From Archivesica marissinica (lineage: Eukaryota > Mollusca > Bivalvia > Venerida > Vesicomyidae): 64,000 bases of DNA. Where the stretch lies: contig CM026400.1 of assembly GCA_014843695.1 (NCBI GenBank), positions 34,676,435 through 34,740,434 on the forward strand, read 5' to 3'. Below are positions 35,850-47,654 of this stretch, piece by piece (position 1 is the first letter of the stretch; each line of letters opens with the position of its first letter). The translations under genes were made by a program, and so were the position numbers. The notes beneath the pieces were generated by a model. The model worked only from the letters and a program-made list of their open reading frames with translations, searched no databases and was not told where the DNA came from.

Positions 35850-36676
35850 ACATTTTCTAAGCTCATCAGTAACCTATTGGGTCCATGGCTACCATTTATG
35901 GTCATGATTATTAAAATCCCATCATTACGTAATCCAAGAGGACCGCTGTCTAAAAATAGCACAAATTCTTAAAAAAACTCAAACCGTCTGCCTGATTTTG
36001 ACGAATCTTGGTAGGAATGATCGATGTACAATGCTCATTCAAAGTTGTTCAAATGGTGACCCTGGTCATGGCCTCGGATGTAGAGTAGTGGTCAAATTTT
36101 ATTTTTGAGTGAATATGGTTATGTCATTATATGAAAAATCGAAATTATCGCTCTGATGCAATTGTTGTCAAAATGAGATGATATTGTCATCCAAGATGGC
36201 TGCCGGAAGGTCAAAGATCATTAATTTATTATAGATTACAAAATTCTTCTTCACCAAAACTGCTTGGCCATTGGTACCCAAATTTCACAGTTATGGTCCA
36301 TGGTTGAAGCGTTTTCAGAAAGGTTAAAATGGATGTTGTGAATAAAATATGGCCACCGTCTAAAAAATAACACAAATTCTTCAAGTATCTTCTCACAAAC
36401 CGCCGGTTGGATTTTGGCAACATTTCGTAAGAATGATCGATGTACAATGCTCTTTTAAAGTTGTTAAAATGGTGACCTCTGGGTCATAACTGGATTCAGG
36501 TGAATGATACAGGGCCATAGCGGCCTCTTGTTATTGAATGGAAGGAAGTGTAAGTTATTTTTGTCATATATAATTATGCACTCTGAGTTTAACATGGTTT
36601 GGCAATGTGATCTGTTGTCACGTGAATTACGAGATTGCAAGAATGAATAACGACAGAAATTTAAACAGCCTGCACA
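35850..36676. other. intergenic region at FAM78 3' side
   Basis: Two diverged direct repeats about 420 bp apart share GAATGATCGATGTACAATGC (near 36017 and 36431). No gene recognised. It may include the distal 3' UTR of FAM78. Confidence 0.45.
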
Positions 36677-36682
36677 TTTATT
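36677..36682 (-). promoter_or_regulatory. candidate polyadenylation signal for FAM78
   Basis: AATAAA on the reverse strand about 100 bp after the FAM78 stop. Confidence 0.45.
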
Positions 36683-36782
36683 GTAACTGTAGAAAAATAA
36701 TTTACTTTGATCATATATGGAAATAGTATCACAAATCTCATAAATCTGGGGGTAAAAAATTGAAAATATTTTCTGTAAAAAT

Positions 36783-37003
36783 TTAGAGATTGCAAAGCTT
36801 GTTGTCAATGATTGGAGTGTTTCTCTCTTTCTTCCATACTGGTGGAATGATGATCTTGGTCGTGGCGTTCGTTGGGCACCACACTAACATCTGGCCTTGG
36901 TTGGCACTGGGAGGCATCATGGCGCATCGTGGTATCGAGATCGTCTCGTCCAGCACCAGCGGCTGCTTTGGGACAGGATCACTAACTAACGTGGCTCTGT
37001 TAC
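36783..37003 (-). CDS. FAM78A: FAM78 exon 5 (terminal)
   Basis: Acceptor TTATGCAG, 221 bp, phase 1 in, stop TAA at 36785-36783. Encodes the conserved C-terminal part with MLVWCP and KIIIPPVWKK. The intron side of the acceptor is the first monomer of a satellite. Confidence 0.88.
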
Positions 37004-40000
37004 CTGCATAAATCAACAATATCATAAATCGACTATATCGTAAATCAACTACATCGTAAATCAACTACATCGTAAATCAACTACATCATAAATCAACTAT
37101 ATCATAAATCAACTACATCATAAATCGACTATATCGTAAATCAACTACATCATAAATCGACTATATCGTAAATCAACTACATCAATCGACTATATCGTAA
37201 ATCAACTACATCGTAAATCAACTACATCGTAAATCAACTACATCATAAATCAACTATATCATAAATCAACTATATCATAAATCAACTACATCATAAATCA
37301 ACTATATCATAAATCAACTACATCATAAATCTAACTATATCATAAATCAACTACATCATAAATCAACTATATCATAAATCAACTACATCATAAATCGACT
37401 ATATCGTAAATCAACTACATCGTAAATCAACTACATCGAAATCAACTACATCATAAATCAACTACATCATAAATCAACTACATCATAAATCAACTAATCA
37501 TAAATCAACTATATCATAAATCAACTACATCATAAATCAACTATATCATAAATCAACTACATCATAAATCGACTATATCGTAAATCAACTACATCGTAAA
37601 TCAACTACATCGTAAATCAACTACATCATAAATCAACTACATCATAAATCAACTACATCATAAATCAACTACATCATAAATCAACTACATCGTGTGGAAG
37701 CTCGTGGTTCTACCCGGGTGAAATACTGCTCGGAGGGACACCCTTTGTATTCCTCCACAAATCATAGCTGGAGAGCCGCCATATCACCTAAGCTGTTGGT
37801 GCAACATGGATGCCCACCCATGCCTGAAATACTGCTCGGAGGGACACCCTTTGTATTCCTCCACAAATCATAGCTGGAGAGCCGCCATATCACCTAAGCT
37901 GTTGGTGCAACATGGATGCCCACCCATGCCTGAAATACTGCTCGGAGGGACACCCTTTGTATTCCTCCACAAATCATAGCTGGAGAGCCGCCATATCACC
38001 TAAGCTGTTGGTGCAACATGGATGCCCACCCATGCCTGAAATACTGCTCGGAGGGACACCCTTTGTATTCCTCCACAAATCATAGCTGGAGAGCCGCCAT
38101 ATCACCTAAGCTGTTGGTGCAACATGGATGCCCACCCATGCCTGAAATACTGCTCGGAGGGACACCCTTTGTATTCCTCCACAAATCATAGCTGGAGAGC
38201 CGCCATATCACCTAAGCTGTTGGTGCAACATGGATGCCCACCCATGCCTGAAATACTGCTCGGAGGGACACCCTTTGTATTCCTCCACAAATCATAGCTG
38301 GAGAGCCGCCATATCACCTAAGCTGTTGGTGCAACATGGATGCCCACCCATGCCTGAAATACTGCTCGGAGGGACACCCTTTGTATTCCTCCACAAATCA
38401 TAGCTGGAGAGCCGCCATATCACCTAAGCTGTTGGTGCAACATGGATGCCCACCCATGCCTGAAATACTGCTCGGAGGGACACCCTTTGTATTCCTCCAC
38501 AAATCATAGCTGGAGAGCCGCCATATCACCTAAGCTGTTGGTGCAACATGGATGCCCACCCATGCCTGAAATACTGCTCGGAGGGACACCCTTTGTATTC
38601 CTCCACAAATCATAGCTGGAGAGCCGCCATATCACCTAAGCTGTTGGTGCAACATGGATGCCCACCCATGCCTGAAATACTGCTCGGAGGGACACCCTTT
38701 GTATTCCTCCACAAATCATAGCTGGAGAGCCGCCATATCACCTAAGCTGTTGGTGCAACATGGATGCCCACCCATGCCTGAAATACTGCTCGGAGGGACA
38801 CCCTTTGTATTCCTCCACAAATCATAGCTGGAGAGCCGCCATATCACCTAAGCTGTTGGTGCAACATGGATGCCCACCCATGCCTGAAATACTGCTCGGA
38901 GGGACACCCTTTGTATTCCTCCACAAATCATAGCTGGAGAGCCGCCATATCACCTAAGCTGTTGGTGCAACATGGATGCCCACCCATGCCTGAAATACTG
39001 CTCGGAGGGACACCCTTTGTATTCCTCCACAAATCATAGCTGGAGAGCCGCCATATCACCTAAGCTGTTGGTGCAACATGGATGCCCACCCATGCCTGAA
39101 ATACTGTGGGGGTTTGTTTTTTGTGGGGGTTTGTGTTGGTGTGGTGTGTGTTGGGCGGAGAGCCACCATATCACCTAAGCTGTTGATGCAACATGGATGC
39201 CCACCCATGCCTGAAATACTGGGCGGAGAGCCACCATATCACCTAAGCTGTTGATGCAACATGGATGCCCACCCATGCCTGAAATACTGGGCAGTGAGCC
39301 ACCATATCACCTAAACTGTTGATGCAACATGGATGCCCACCCGTGCCTGAAATACTGGGCGGTGAGCCGCCATATCACCTAAGCTGTTGGTTTGACTTTA
39401 AAACAAATAATAGCAATCGGATACAACATATCGTATAATTGAGACAATGAAGTGCGAACAAAATGAAAGAACTGAAAACTAGTGTGAGTGATTGTTTCAA
39501 TTGGCATGATGGTGCATCCACGAGGGTGCATTGGGCGGCATGAGGATGCATCGGGCGGCATGATAGTGCATCGGGCGGAACGAGGGTGCATCGGGCGGCA
39601 TGAGGATGCATCGGGCGGCATGAAGGAGCATCGGGCAGCATGAGGATGCATCGGGCGGCATGGGGTGCATCGGGCGGCATGAAGGAGCATCGGGCGGCAT
39701 GAAGGAGCATCGGGCGGCATGAAGGAGAATCGGGCGGCATGAAGGAGCATCGGGCAGCATGAGGATGCATCGGGCGGCATGGGGTGCATCGGGCGGCATG
39801 AAGGAGCATCGGGCGGCATGAAGGAGCATCGGGCGGCATGAAGGAGAATCGGGCGGCATGGGGTGCATCGGGCGGCATGAAGGAGCATCGGGCGGCATGA
39901 AGGAGCATCGGGCGGCATGAAGGAGAATCGGGCGGCATGAAGGAGCATCGGGCAGCATGAAGGAGCATCGGGCGGCATGAAGGAGAATCGGGCGGCATGA

Positions 40001-43000
40001 AGGAGCATCGGGCGGCATGAAGGAGCATCGGGCGGCATGAAGGAGCATCGGGCGGCATGAAGGAGATCGGGCGGCATGAAGGAGAATCGGGCGGCATGAA
40101 GGAGCATCGGGCGGCATGAAGGAGAATCGGGCGGCATGAAGGAGCATCGGGCGGCATGAAGGAGCATCGGGCGGCATGAAGGAGCATCGGGCGGCATGAA
40201 GGAGAATCGGGCGGCATGAAGGAGCATCGGGCGGCATGAAGGAGAATCGGGCGGCATGAAGGAGCATCGGGCGGCATGAAGGAGCATCGGGCGGCATGAA
40301 GGAGCATCGGGCGGCATGAAGGAGAATCGGGCGGCATGAAGGAGCATCGGGCGGCATGAAGGAGAATCGGGCGGCATGAAGGAGAATCGGGCGGCATGAA
40401 GGAGCATCGGGCGGCATGAAGGAGAATCGGGCGGCATGAAGGAGCATCGGGCGGCATGAAGGAGAATCGGGCGGCATGAAGGAGCATCGGGCGGCATGAA
40501 GGAGCATCGGGCGGCATGAAGGAGAATCGGGCGGCATGAAGGAGCATCGGGCGGCATGAAGGAGAATCGGGCGGCATGAAGGAGCATCGGGCGGCATGAA
40601 GGAGCATCGGGCGGCATGAAGGAGAATCGGGCGGCATGAAGGAGCATCGGGCGGCATGAAGGAGCATCGGGCGGCATGAAGGAGAATCGGGCGGCATGAA
40701 GGAGAATCGGGCGGCATGAAGGAGAATCGGGCGGCATGAAGGAGAATCGGGCGGCATGAAGGAGAATCGGGCGGCATGAAGGAGCATCGGGCGGCATGAA
40801 GGAGAATCGGGCGGCAATATAAGTAATGTAATGATAATGTAATAGTACTCACCGAGAGATTTACTCGGATCGACATCGATGGCTAAGTTCATATTCCACT
40901 TAATCGTCTTCAAGATGTAAGCTTTCCCGAGAGTCATGTCCCATACCACTAACCATACGTAGAAACTCTGGTCACGTGCGATGTGGGTCAAGTTGGTTGG
41001 ACCTAGAAATAAATAGCAACATTGTATTTTGAGTAACCCCATACCACTAACCATACGTAGAAGTTCTGGTCACGTGCGATGTGGGTCAAGTTGGTTGGAC
41101 CTAGAAATAAATAGCAACATTGTATTTTGAGTAACCATATGTAGAAATTCTGAGATGCTGGTCAAATCGGTTGGAACTAGAAATAAAGGTTAAATGTATT
41201 TTAATTAACCTCCTACCACTGACCATGCATAGAAGCTCTGATCACCAGAGATAAGGGTCAAGCTGGCTGGACCTAGAAAATAAAGGGTAATACTTGGTAG
41301 TGTTTTGAGTAACCCCGTACCAGTAATTGTACATTCTTTAGTCATGTGGGGTGCGTGTCAAATTGGATGTACCGAGAAATAAAGGGTAAATGTATTTTGA
41401 ATAATCCTGTACAAAGCTTTGGTCAAGGCTGGCTATATTGTTATACCTATGTTTTGTATATTATATCTTGATCAATGCAATAAAATATGATTAAACTAAA
41501 CAGTAATGGGTAAATGTGTTTGAAGTAACCCTGTACCAGTAACCAGACATAGAAGCTCTAGTCAGGTAATATATGGATAGAATTGGCTGGAACTTGGAAA
41601 TAAAGGGTCAATGTATTTTGAATAATCCTGTACAAAGCTTTGGTTACGGCTGGACCTAGCAACAAAGCATAAGTACAAGAACATAGCATGATAATACAGC
41701 GGATAGAATTGGCTGGAACTAGGAAATAAAGGGTCAATATATTTTGAGTAACCACTGACCATGCGAAGAAGCTCTGGTAATGTCGGACACGTTGGCTGGG
41801 CCTAGAAATAATGGGTAAATGTGTTTTGAGCAGCCCTTTAGCACTGACCAGTGACCATGCGTATAAGCTGGACATAGAAACAGCACTGCCGCAGTTTATA
41901 CAAATGTATGTTAGCTCGATTGCGAAACAAGTTCTTATAACTTATATTAATCACTCTCGAGACCTCATTCCTGATGGAATCCATCGCCACGAGGGAGAGA
42001 GAAGAGGCAACGTGGAAATTAAATGCCTTGCCTAAGGGCACAATCGTAACAGCTCCAGCGGGGCTCGAACACCGGACCTGAAGCGAACGTGCACCCACTG
42101 CGCTATCACGACTTCCACGGACATTACTAAGCTTTAGACGCATTATCAGCATCGAGAAAGAACTAGGACAGGCATCATTTTCATAATCGTACTTGTTTTG
42201 ACGTAGTAAAATAATATTATATATCTGTGAATTAGCACCATAAATGCCACATAACACGCGTATTATTTAAATCGAATCATAATCTTAGTCCAGGCCGGAT
42301 CTACTAGAACAAAAAAAGAAATGTGTACATGGAAGTCGTGATACCCCATTAGTAGCACGTTCGCTTCAGGTGCGAAAGGCCCGGAAATCTTCGCATACAA
42401 TTTTTCGAATGACAGGATGCACCCATGACTTGGCACATCGTGGACGTCCGCGTGTCATTGCGTGTGGTCAATACTGCTATATCATGAATATGCATTAGCA
42501 CAATATATCCAAACTGCCACGGCTATACTAATGGTACATATATATATATATCTAGCCTGAGCTACGCCCCTGTACTACTACCACGGCTATCCTAATGGTG
42601 CATACATATATATAGCCTGAGCTACGCCCCTGTACTACTGCCACGGCTATCCTAATGGTGCATACATATATATAGCCTGAGCTACACCCCTGTACTACTG
42701 CCACGGCTATCATAATGGTGCATACATATATCTAGCCTGAGCTACGCCCCTGTACTACTGCCACGGCTATCCTAATGGTGCATACATATATCTAGCCTGA
42801 GCTACGCCCCTGTACTACTGCCACGGCTATCCTAATGGTGCATACATATATATAGCCTGAGCTACGCCCCTGTACTACTGCCACGGCTATCATAATGGTG
42901 CATACATATATATAGCCTGAGCTACGCCCCTGTACTACTGCCACGGCTATCCTAATGGTGCATACATATATATAGCCTGAGCTACGCCCCTGTACTACTG

Positions 43001-46000
43001 CCACGGCTATCATAATGGTGCATACATATATATAGCCTGAGCTACGCCCCTGTACTACTGCCTCGGCTATCCTAATGGTGCATACATATATATAGCCTGA
43101 GCTACGCCCCTGTACTACTGCCACGGCTATCCTAATGATGCATACATATATCTAGCCTGAGCTACACCCCTGTACTACTGCCACGGCTATCCTAATGGTG
43201 CATACATATATCTAGCCTAAACTACAACCCTGAGTGAGAATTTAGAAACGTACCTTTAGTCCTTTCAGCCGGGTTGCGCCAGGTTACATTCGGATGGAAG
43301 TTGTCATTCATGATGACTGTGGCCGTCTGGGGCTTATCGCACGGCCCTTCAAATATCGCCGTCTCATTTTGGGAACCGTACCATGGGTAGTTGAATCCAC
43401 CGCAATCGCTAATCATGGTCTGCGCACCGGAATTTATCTCTGGTAACACCCAACTTGTGCTAAAAGAATTACACAAATATGAACTCTTGGGAGCAGGGGT
43501 TATTATTATTGGGAAGAACGACAGATGATTGAATGTCGTGTATATCACACTGGAAAGAAAGACAGATGATTGAATGTCGTGTATACCACACTGGGAAGAA
43601 AGAAAGACAGATGATTGAATGTCATGTATACCACACTGGGAAGAAAGAAAGACAGATGATTGAATGTCGTGTATACCACACTGGGAAGAAAGAAAGACAG
43701 ATGATTGAATGTCGTGTATATCACACTGGAAAGAAAGACAGATGATTGAATGCCGTGTATATCACACTGGGAAGAAAGACAGATGATTGAATGTCGTGTA
43801 TACCACACTGGGAAGAAAGAAAGACAGATGATTGAATGTCGTGTATACCACACTGGGAAGAAAGAAAGACAGATGATTGAATGTCGTGTATATCACACTG
43901 GAAAGAAAGACAGATGATTGAATGCCGTGTATATCACACTGGAAAGAAAGACAGATGATTGAATGTCGTGTATACCACACTGGGAAGAAAGACAGATGAT
44001 TGAATGTCGTGTATATCACACTGGAAAGAAAGACAGATGATTGAATGTCGTGTATATCACACTGGAAAGAAAGACAGATGATTGAATGTCGTGTATACCA
44101 CACTGGAAAGAAAGACAGATGATTGAATGTCGTGTATACCACACTGGAAAGAAAGAAAGACAGATGATTGAATGTCATGTATACCACACGGGGAAGAAAG
44201 AGACAAATGATTGAATGTCGTGTATATCACACTGGAAAGAACGACAGATGATTGAATGTCATGTATATCACACTGGAAAGAAAGACAGATGATTGAATGT
44301 CGTGTATACCACACTGGGAAGAAAGAAAGACAGATGATTGAATGTCATGTATACCACACGGGGAAGAAAGAGACATATGATTGAATGTCGTGTATACCAC
44401 ACTGGGAAGAAAGACAGATGATTGAATGTCGTGTATACCACACTGGAAAGAAAGACAGATGATTGAATGCCGTGTATACCACACTGGAAAGAAAGACAGA
44501 TGATTGAATGCCGTGTATACCACACTGGAAAGAAAGACAGATGATTGAATGTCGTGTATACTACACTGAGAAGAAAGACAGCTGATTGAATGCCGTGTAT
44601 ACCACACTGGAAAGAAAGACAGCTGATTGAATGTCGTGTATACCACACTGGAAAGATAGACAGCTGATTGAATGCCGTGTATACCACACTGGAAACTTCA
44701 AAGAAAGACAGATGATTGAATGTCGTGTATACCACACTGGAAAGAAAGACAGATGATTGAATGTCGTGTATACCACACTGGAAAGATAGACAGCTGATTG
44801 AATGCCGTGTATACCACACTGGAAACTTCAAAGAAAGACAGATGATTGAATGTCGTGTATACCACACTGGAAAGAAAGACAGATGATTGAATGCCGTGTA
44901 TACCGAAGAAAGAAAGACAGCTGATTGAATATCGTGTATACCACACTGGACTAGCATGTGTTTGGAATATGGAGATGAAACTTACTATCCCTTGTCGCCG
45001 TACGTGTTGTGGAACATCATGTCTGTGCATGCCTGGATCCAGCCAACCTTGTACTTGTGTTTGTCCGGAATGGGAAACATCTCAATCGTGGCACGTGCTC
45101 TGCAATCACAACGATTGATAATAAAGATACAAGAAGAAATAGTGATGCATAAAATGAAAGTCGCCGCTTTTTGTCAACCTACAGGACTGTGAATCTTCCT
45201 CTCCTCTTTTTTAGTTAACATCTGGACAAATACATATTGTGAGATTTGCTATAAGCTGTTCACAAAAGATATAGTGTCTCTTTTTATGTCGGATGGTCCT
45301 CTTCTTTTCTTTTCAGTATTTTGTCAGATTTCCTATTTACAATTTTCCATTCACAACCTTAAACCTAAGACATATTATACACTTCCTAATTGTATGTTTG
45401 TTTTTGGATTAAAGTCGCACCAACATCGTCATGCTTATAAGTTCTATGGCGACTATCCGGCTAATATTGGTGGCGGAGGACCCCGGGGTGCCCCCACCGA
45501 ACAATATTACACGGACGGGAACCCGCGAATCCCATGAACACAAAGTGCTTACACAAACACGTCTCGTATACCCCCTTACAAACAAACCATCGTAAGGAAA
45601 GTTTAAGGACACTATAATTATAGAGATATATTGTTATTACCTAGCCATATTCAATATTAATTTAATAATAAGTGTTCCATTCTGTAAGTACATGTATTTG
45701 GTCTAGCAGTATATGCAGGAAAGAGGTAACCATATAAGCAAGTTGCTTTCTCCTCAATCCTACATGTATTTTCTTAGTGTGATCATTATATTATGTATAT
45801 TCATTTGAAATAAAATATTGTTTAAACTAGTATATGCACGAATGCTGCAATAAAAAGGTTGAACAATGATTCCCGAATTTATTATACGAACCTGAAATTA
45901 GGAGTCTTATATTGGAGAACCATATCGGATCTCTCAGTGATGGAAGTTGGCATGTTGTCGATCAGTGTTCTGAAATTCAGTAGCCTTATTTTATCATGTA

Positions 46001-46082
46001 TATCATCCAGAGGACCGGCTTTTAGTGCAATTCTATTTATGCTATCGTTGCCCGTCTGGTCAATTGACCCGTTTTTCGCCAT
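36783..46082 (-). CDS. FAM78A: FAM78-family protein, complete, 5 exons, 293 aa
   Basis: Joined exons 46082-45892, 45099-44986, 43459-43254, 41002-40853 and 37003-36783 give an uninterrupted 293-aa frame; vertebrate FAM78A/B are about the same size. Conserved landmarks in order: LQYKTPNF, VGWIQAC, FHNTYGDKG, FNYPWYG, MNDNFHPNVTW, HIARDQSFYVWLV, TIKWNMNLAIDVDP, MLVWCP and IIIPPVWK. Phases fit at all four junctions. ATG at 46082 is the first after an in-frame TAA; two upstream non-ATG codons could extend the frame but are not needed. FAM78 has no established biochemical function, and I see no signal peptide or membrane segment. The gene is convergent with NUP214. Vertebrates have two paralogues (A, B); this could be the single pre-duplication gene. 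Confidence 0.9.
37004..37692. repeat. 16-bp tandem array, about 42 copies
   Basis: Units of ATAAATCAACTACATC with variants CGTAAATC and GACTATAT. It begins at the FAM78 exon 5 splice acceptor and occupies the intron end. Confidence 0.95.
37693..39395. repeat. 106-bp tandem array derived from SINE family E
   Basis: About 13 almost identical 106-bp units (AAATACTGCTCGGAGGGACA ... GAGAGCCGCCATATCACC), then, after a G/T-rich interruption at 39107-39156, diverged 72-bp versions. The left flank GCTCGTGGTTCTACCCGGGT is the adjoining part of a family E SINE. Located in FAM78 intron 4. Confidence 0.93.
39515..40816. repeat. 20-bp tandem array, about 65 copies
   Basis: Units GCGGCATGAAGGAGCATCGG with a recurrent C/A change (GAGCAT or GAGAAT). 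No stop in any reverse-strand frame, so three overlapping long open frames appear; they are not genes. It ends 36 bp from the exon 4 donor. Confidence 0.95.
40853..41002 (-). CDS. FAM78A: FAM78 exon 4
   Basis: Acceptor TTTCTAG, donor GTGAGT, 150 bp, phase 1 to 1. Encodes the conserved GPTNLTHIARDQSFYVWLV segment and TIKWNMNLAIDVDP. Its first half is tandemly copied upstream. Confidence 0.9.
41041..41880 (-). repeat. tandem partial copies of FAM78 exon 4 (exon-derived array)
   Basis: About eight units of roughly 70-110 bp, each with the first part of exon 4, its CTAG acceptor and the neighbouring intron. The copy next to the exon (41041-41136) differs from it by only about two bases; farther copies (41137 to about 41880) are increasingly degenerate. 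No copy carries the 3' half or donor of exon 4, so none is a usable duplicate exon. Confidence 0.8.
41893..42118 (-). mobile_element. SINE family C, full length
   Basis: Inverted, tail at left (ATGTTAGCTCGATTGCGAAA), head at right (GCGCTATCACGACTTCC). Confidence 0.87.
42330..42392 (+). mobile_element. SINE family C head fragment
   Basis: GGAAGTCGTGATACCCC and TTCGCTTCAGGTGCGAAAGG, diverged; body missing. Confidence 0.5.
42518..43229. repeat. 60-bp tandem array, about 12 copies
   Basis: Units contain CTGAGCTACGCCCCTGTACT and CTAATGGTGCATACATATAT. It ends about 25 bp from the FAM78 exon 3 donor. Confidence 0.95.
43254..43459 (-). CDS. FAM78A: FAM78 exon 3
   Basis: Acceptor ATTCTTTTAG, donor GTACGT, 206 bp, phase 2 in and 1 out. 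Holds the family's most conserved stretches, FNYPWYGSQNET and MNDNFHPNVTW. Confidence 0.92.
43515..44950. repeat. about 41-bp tandem array, about 36 copies
   Basis: Units contain ACAGATGATTGAATGTCGTG and ATACCACACTGG plus a variable number of GAAA. A few units have an ACTTCAAAG insertion, and TACC/TATC and GTC/GCC variants are mixed. It fills FAM78 intron 2 almost to both splice sites. Confidence 0.95.
44986..45099 (-). CDS. FAM78A: FAM78 exon 2
   Basis: Acceptor TGATTGCAG, donor GTAAGT, 114 bp, phase 2 in and 2 out. Encodes ARATIEMFPIPDKHKYK and the conserved VGWIQAC..MMFHNTYGDKG. Confidence 0.9.
45100..45891. other. FAM78 intron 1, no feature recognised
   Basis: The only FAM78 intron without a tandem array. 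45460-45500 has a GC-rich partial palindrome (GGACCCCGGGGTGCCCCC). Otherwise AT-rich, nothing supported. Confidence 0.5.
45892..46082 (-). CDS. FAM78A: FAM78 exon 1
   Basis: ATG at 46082-46080, donor GTTCGT after TTCAG, 191 bp, phase 2 out. The N-terminal 50 residues are poorly conserved; the exon ends with ITERSDMVLQYKTPNF, which aligns to the start of the conserved FAM78 core. Confidence 0.85.
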
Positions 46083-46091
46083 TTTTGGCAC

Positions 46092-46468
46092 AATTACAAA
46101 TATTTTATCAATTCTATAGCACCCGCTTAAATGTTAGAAGCGCCGTTTCTACATTTCAGCAGAACGTAACTGATGGTTACTTAGAAGCGACGTATGTCGC
46201 GTCGCGTCAATATGTCACGTCATAACGTCAGAATGTGATTCTCACGTTATAAAATTAAAATAGTAAAAATCTATTTGAGTCACAGTAATATGAAACCTGA
46301 CTCTCAACTTCCAACCCAATCCGGGCTCACCATCACCAATCTCTATAAGTGGATGAATCTTGACACCTTTCTATCTTCTTCCGTTACTGCACACCTTCCC
46401 ACTGCGGGGCATCGTAGTACAATTGATGTATGTGCATGGTGGCTGTGAAGAACGTTTTCTTTACAGAG
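46092..46468. other. upstream region of FAM78
   Basis: Presumed 5' UTR and promoter side of FAM78. No TATA box, CpG-rich block or repeat that I can support. Confidence 0.4.
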
Positions 46469-46810
46469 TTAAAAACGATACCCTCGATCTACAGTGCCTA
46501 TGAATGCCTCTATAGTTTCGGCTGTGACGATGCGCTCTGAAAGGCTGTTCCACAAGCTGATGGCCGAGGGAAATGAGTGCCTGTAGATATCAATTGGGCA
46601 GAATGGGATCAGGAACATCAGTGAGTTGCCTATATGGGTGAGGGATACTGGGCGGAAGAATGATGAAGGGATGTCGATGAGCCCATGAACGAGTCTGTAC
46701 AACATCAATAGCTTCGTACTGGCACGGCGTTCTTGTAGTATCTTCGAGCCAAGGTCATGGATCACGTGACTGGTGCTGCTTCTTCTCCTACCATTATTAC
46801 CCCCAACAAT
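46469..46810 (-). mobile_element. non-LTR retrotransposon, ORF2 3' end fragment
   Basis: An open frame of about 110 codons resembles the C-terminal tail of LINE ORF2: IHDLGSKILQERR, LMLYRLVHGLIDIP, then a basic/aromatic YRHSFPSAISLWNSL block. The reverse transcriptase core is missing. Fragment only. Confidence 0.65.
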
Positions 46811-47214
46811 CGTGTTCCGATAACTGGGAGGTGGCAGTCTGTTGTAGTGAAAATTAACTACCCAGTTTCTTGGGTAAGAACATGTACTGAACTTTCCAAC
46901 ATCCGTAAGCAGCTGACAACTTTCTCACATTTTATCGCATGATCATCAAGATCACGGCTCTGGTCATATCGGTTATGGGCGAGTTGCAACGATGACGAGC
47001 TAATTAAAACGACTCAGCTCGGAAACTCATTGGAGTCTCCGTGTTGTAGCATAAAATAATTGTTTCTTGCCTCATCTCCAAACAAAATATATGTTCAATG
47101 CCGAAGCTTTACCCACCCCCTCACGGTCGCACGAACGATTTGAATAGTGGTGGTTCCGTGGAGCAAATGGTAGGTATATAGGATGTCCGGTGACATTCTT
47201 CTACTGTGTGTATT

Positions 47215-47465
47215 ACGTTTATTGATCGTAGCTACCGGTTGCCCATATGAGCGACGCCTCCTGAATTTTAGATTTTGGAGGATAGTGCAATGATACAGAC
47301 TAAGACCCATTCCAAAGTCATCTCTGGGTTTTTTTACGGTGGGTTTATTTTTACGGTGTTTTCTTACGGTGGGTTTTGACGGTTGGTTTTTTCGGTGGTT
47401 TTTTACGAGACCTCGGGTTAGAGTCCTATCTGAAATACTTAATATTATTAGGGTCAGACGTTGTT
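47215..47465 (-). mobile_element. SINE family A, rearranged
   Basis: Tail and body recognisable (CGTTTATTGATCGTAGCTAC, GAGCGACGCCTCCTGAA); the centre is replaced by GGTTTTTTCGG-type duplications; the head is missing after GTCAGACG. Confidence 0.65.
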
Positions 47466-47654
47466 TTGTGTTTCGAGTTTACATAGGTCGGTCAGTCCGA
47501 AGACGTTATATAATCGAGAGACAAAAGGTAGCTCACCCACCAAATTCTGACTTTTTAAATGTTCCGATAGAGTAAATTTTGATGAAAGCAGTTGTGTTCT
47601 TAATGATTAAATTTGGTTAAATTTAGTTCTGAATTATAATGGTGGCACTGTTGG

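Noticed and set aside
39375..41054. Open frames of 459-559 codons on the reverse strand across the 20-bp array
   Set aside because: The 20-bp unit has no stop in any reverse frame, so all three frames are open with the same low-complexity product. One of them merely runs into real FAM78 exon 4.
41041..41136. A duplicated, alternatively spliced FAM78 exon 4
   Set aside because: Only the acceptor and the first part of the exon are copied; the 3' half and donor are missing, so inclusion would not give a normal exon.
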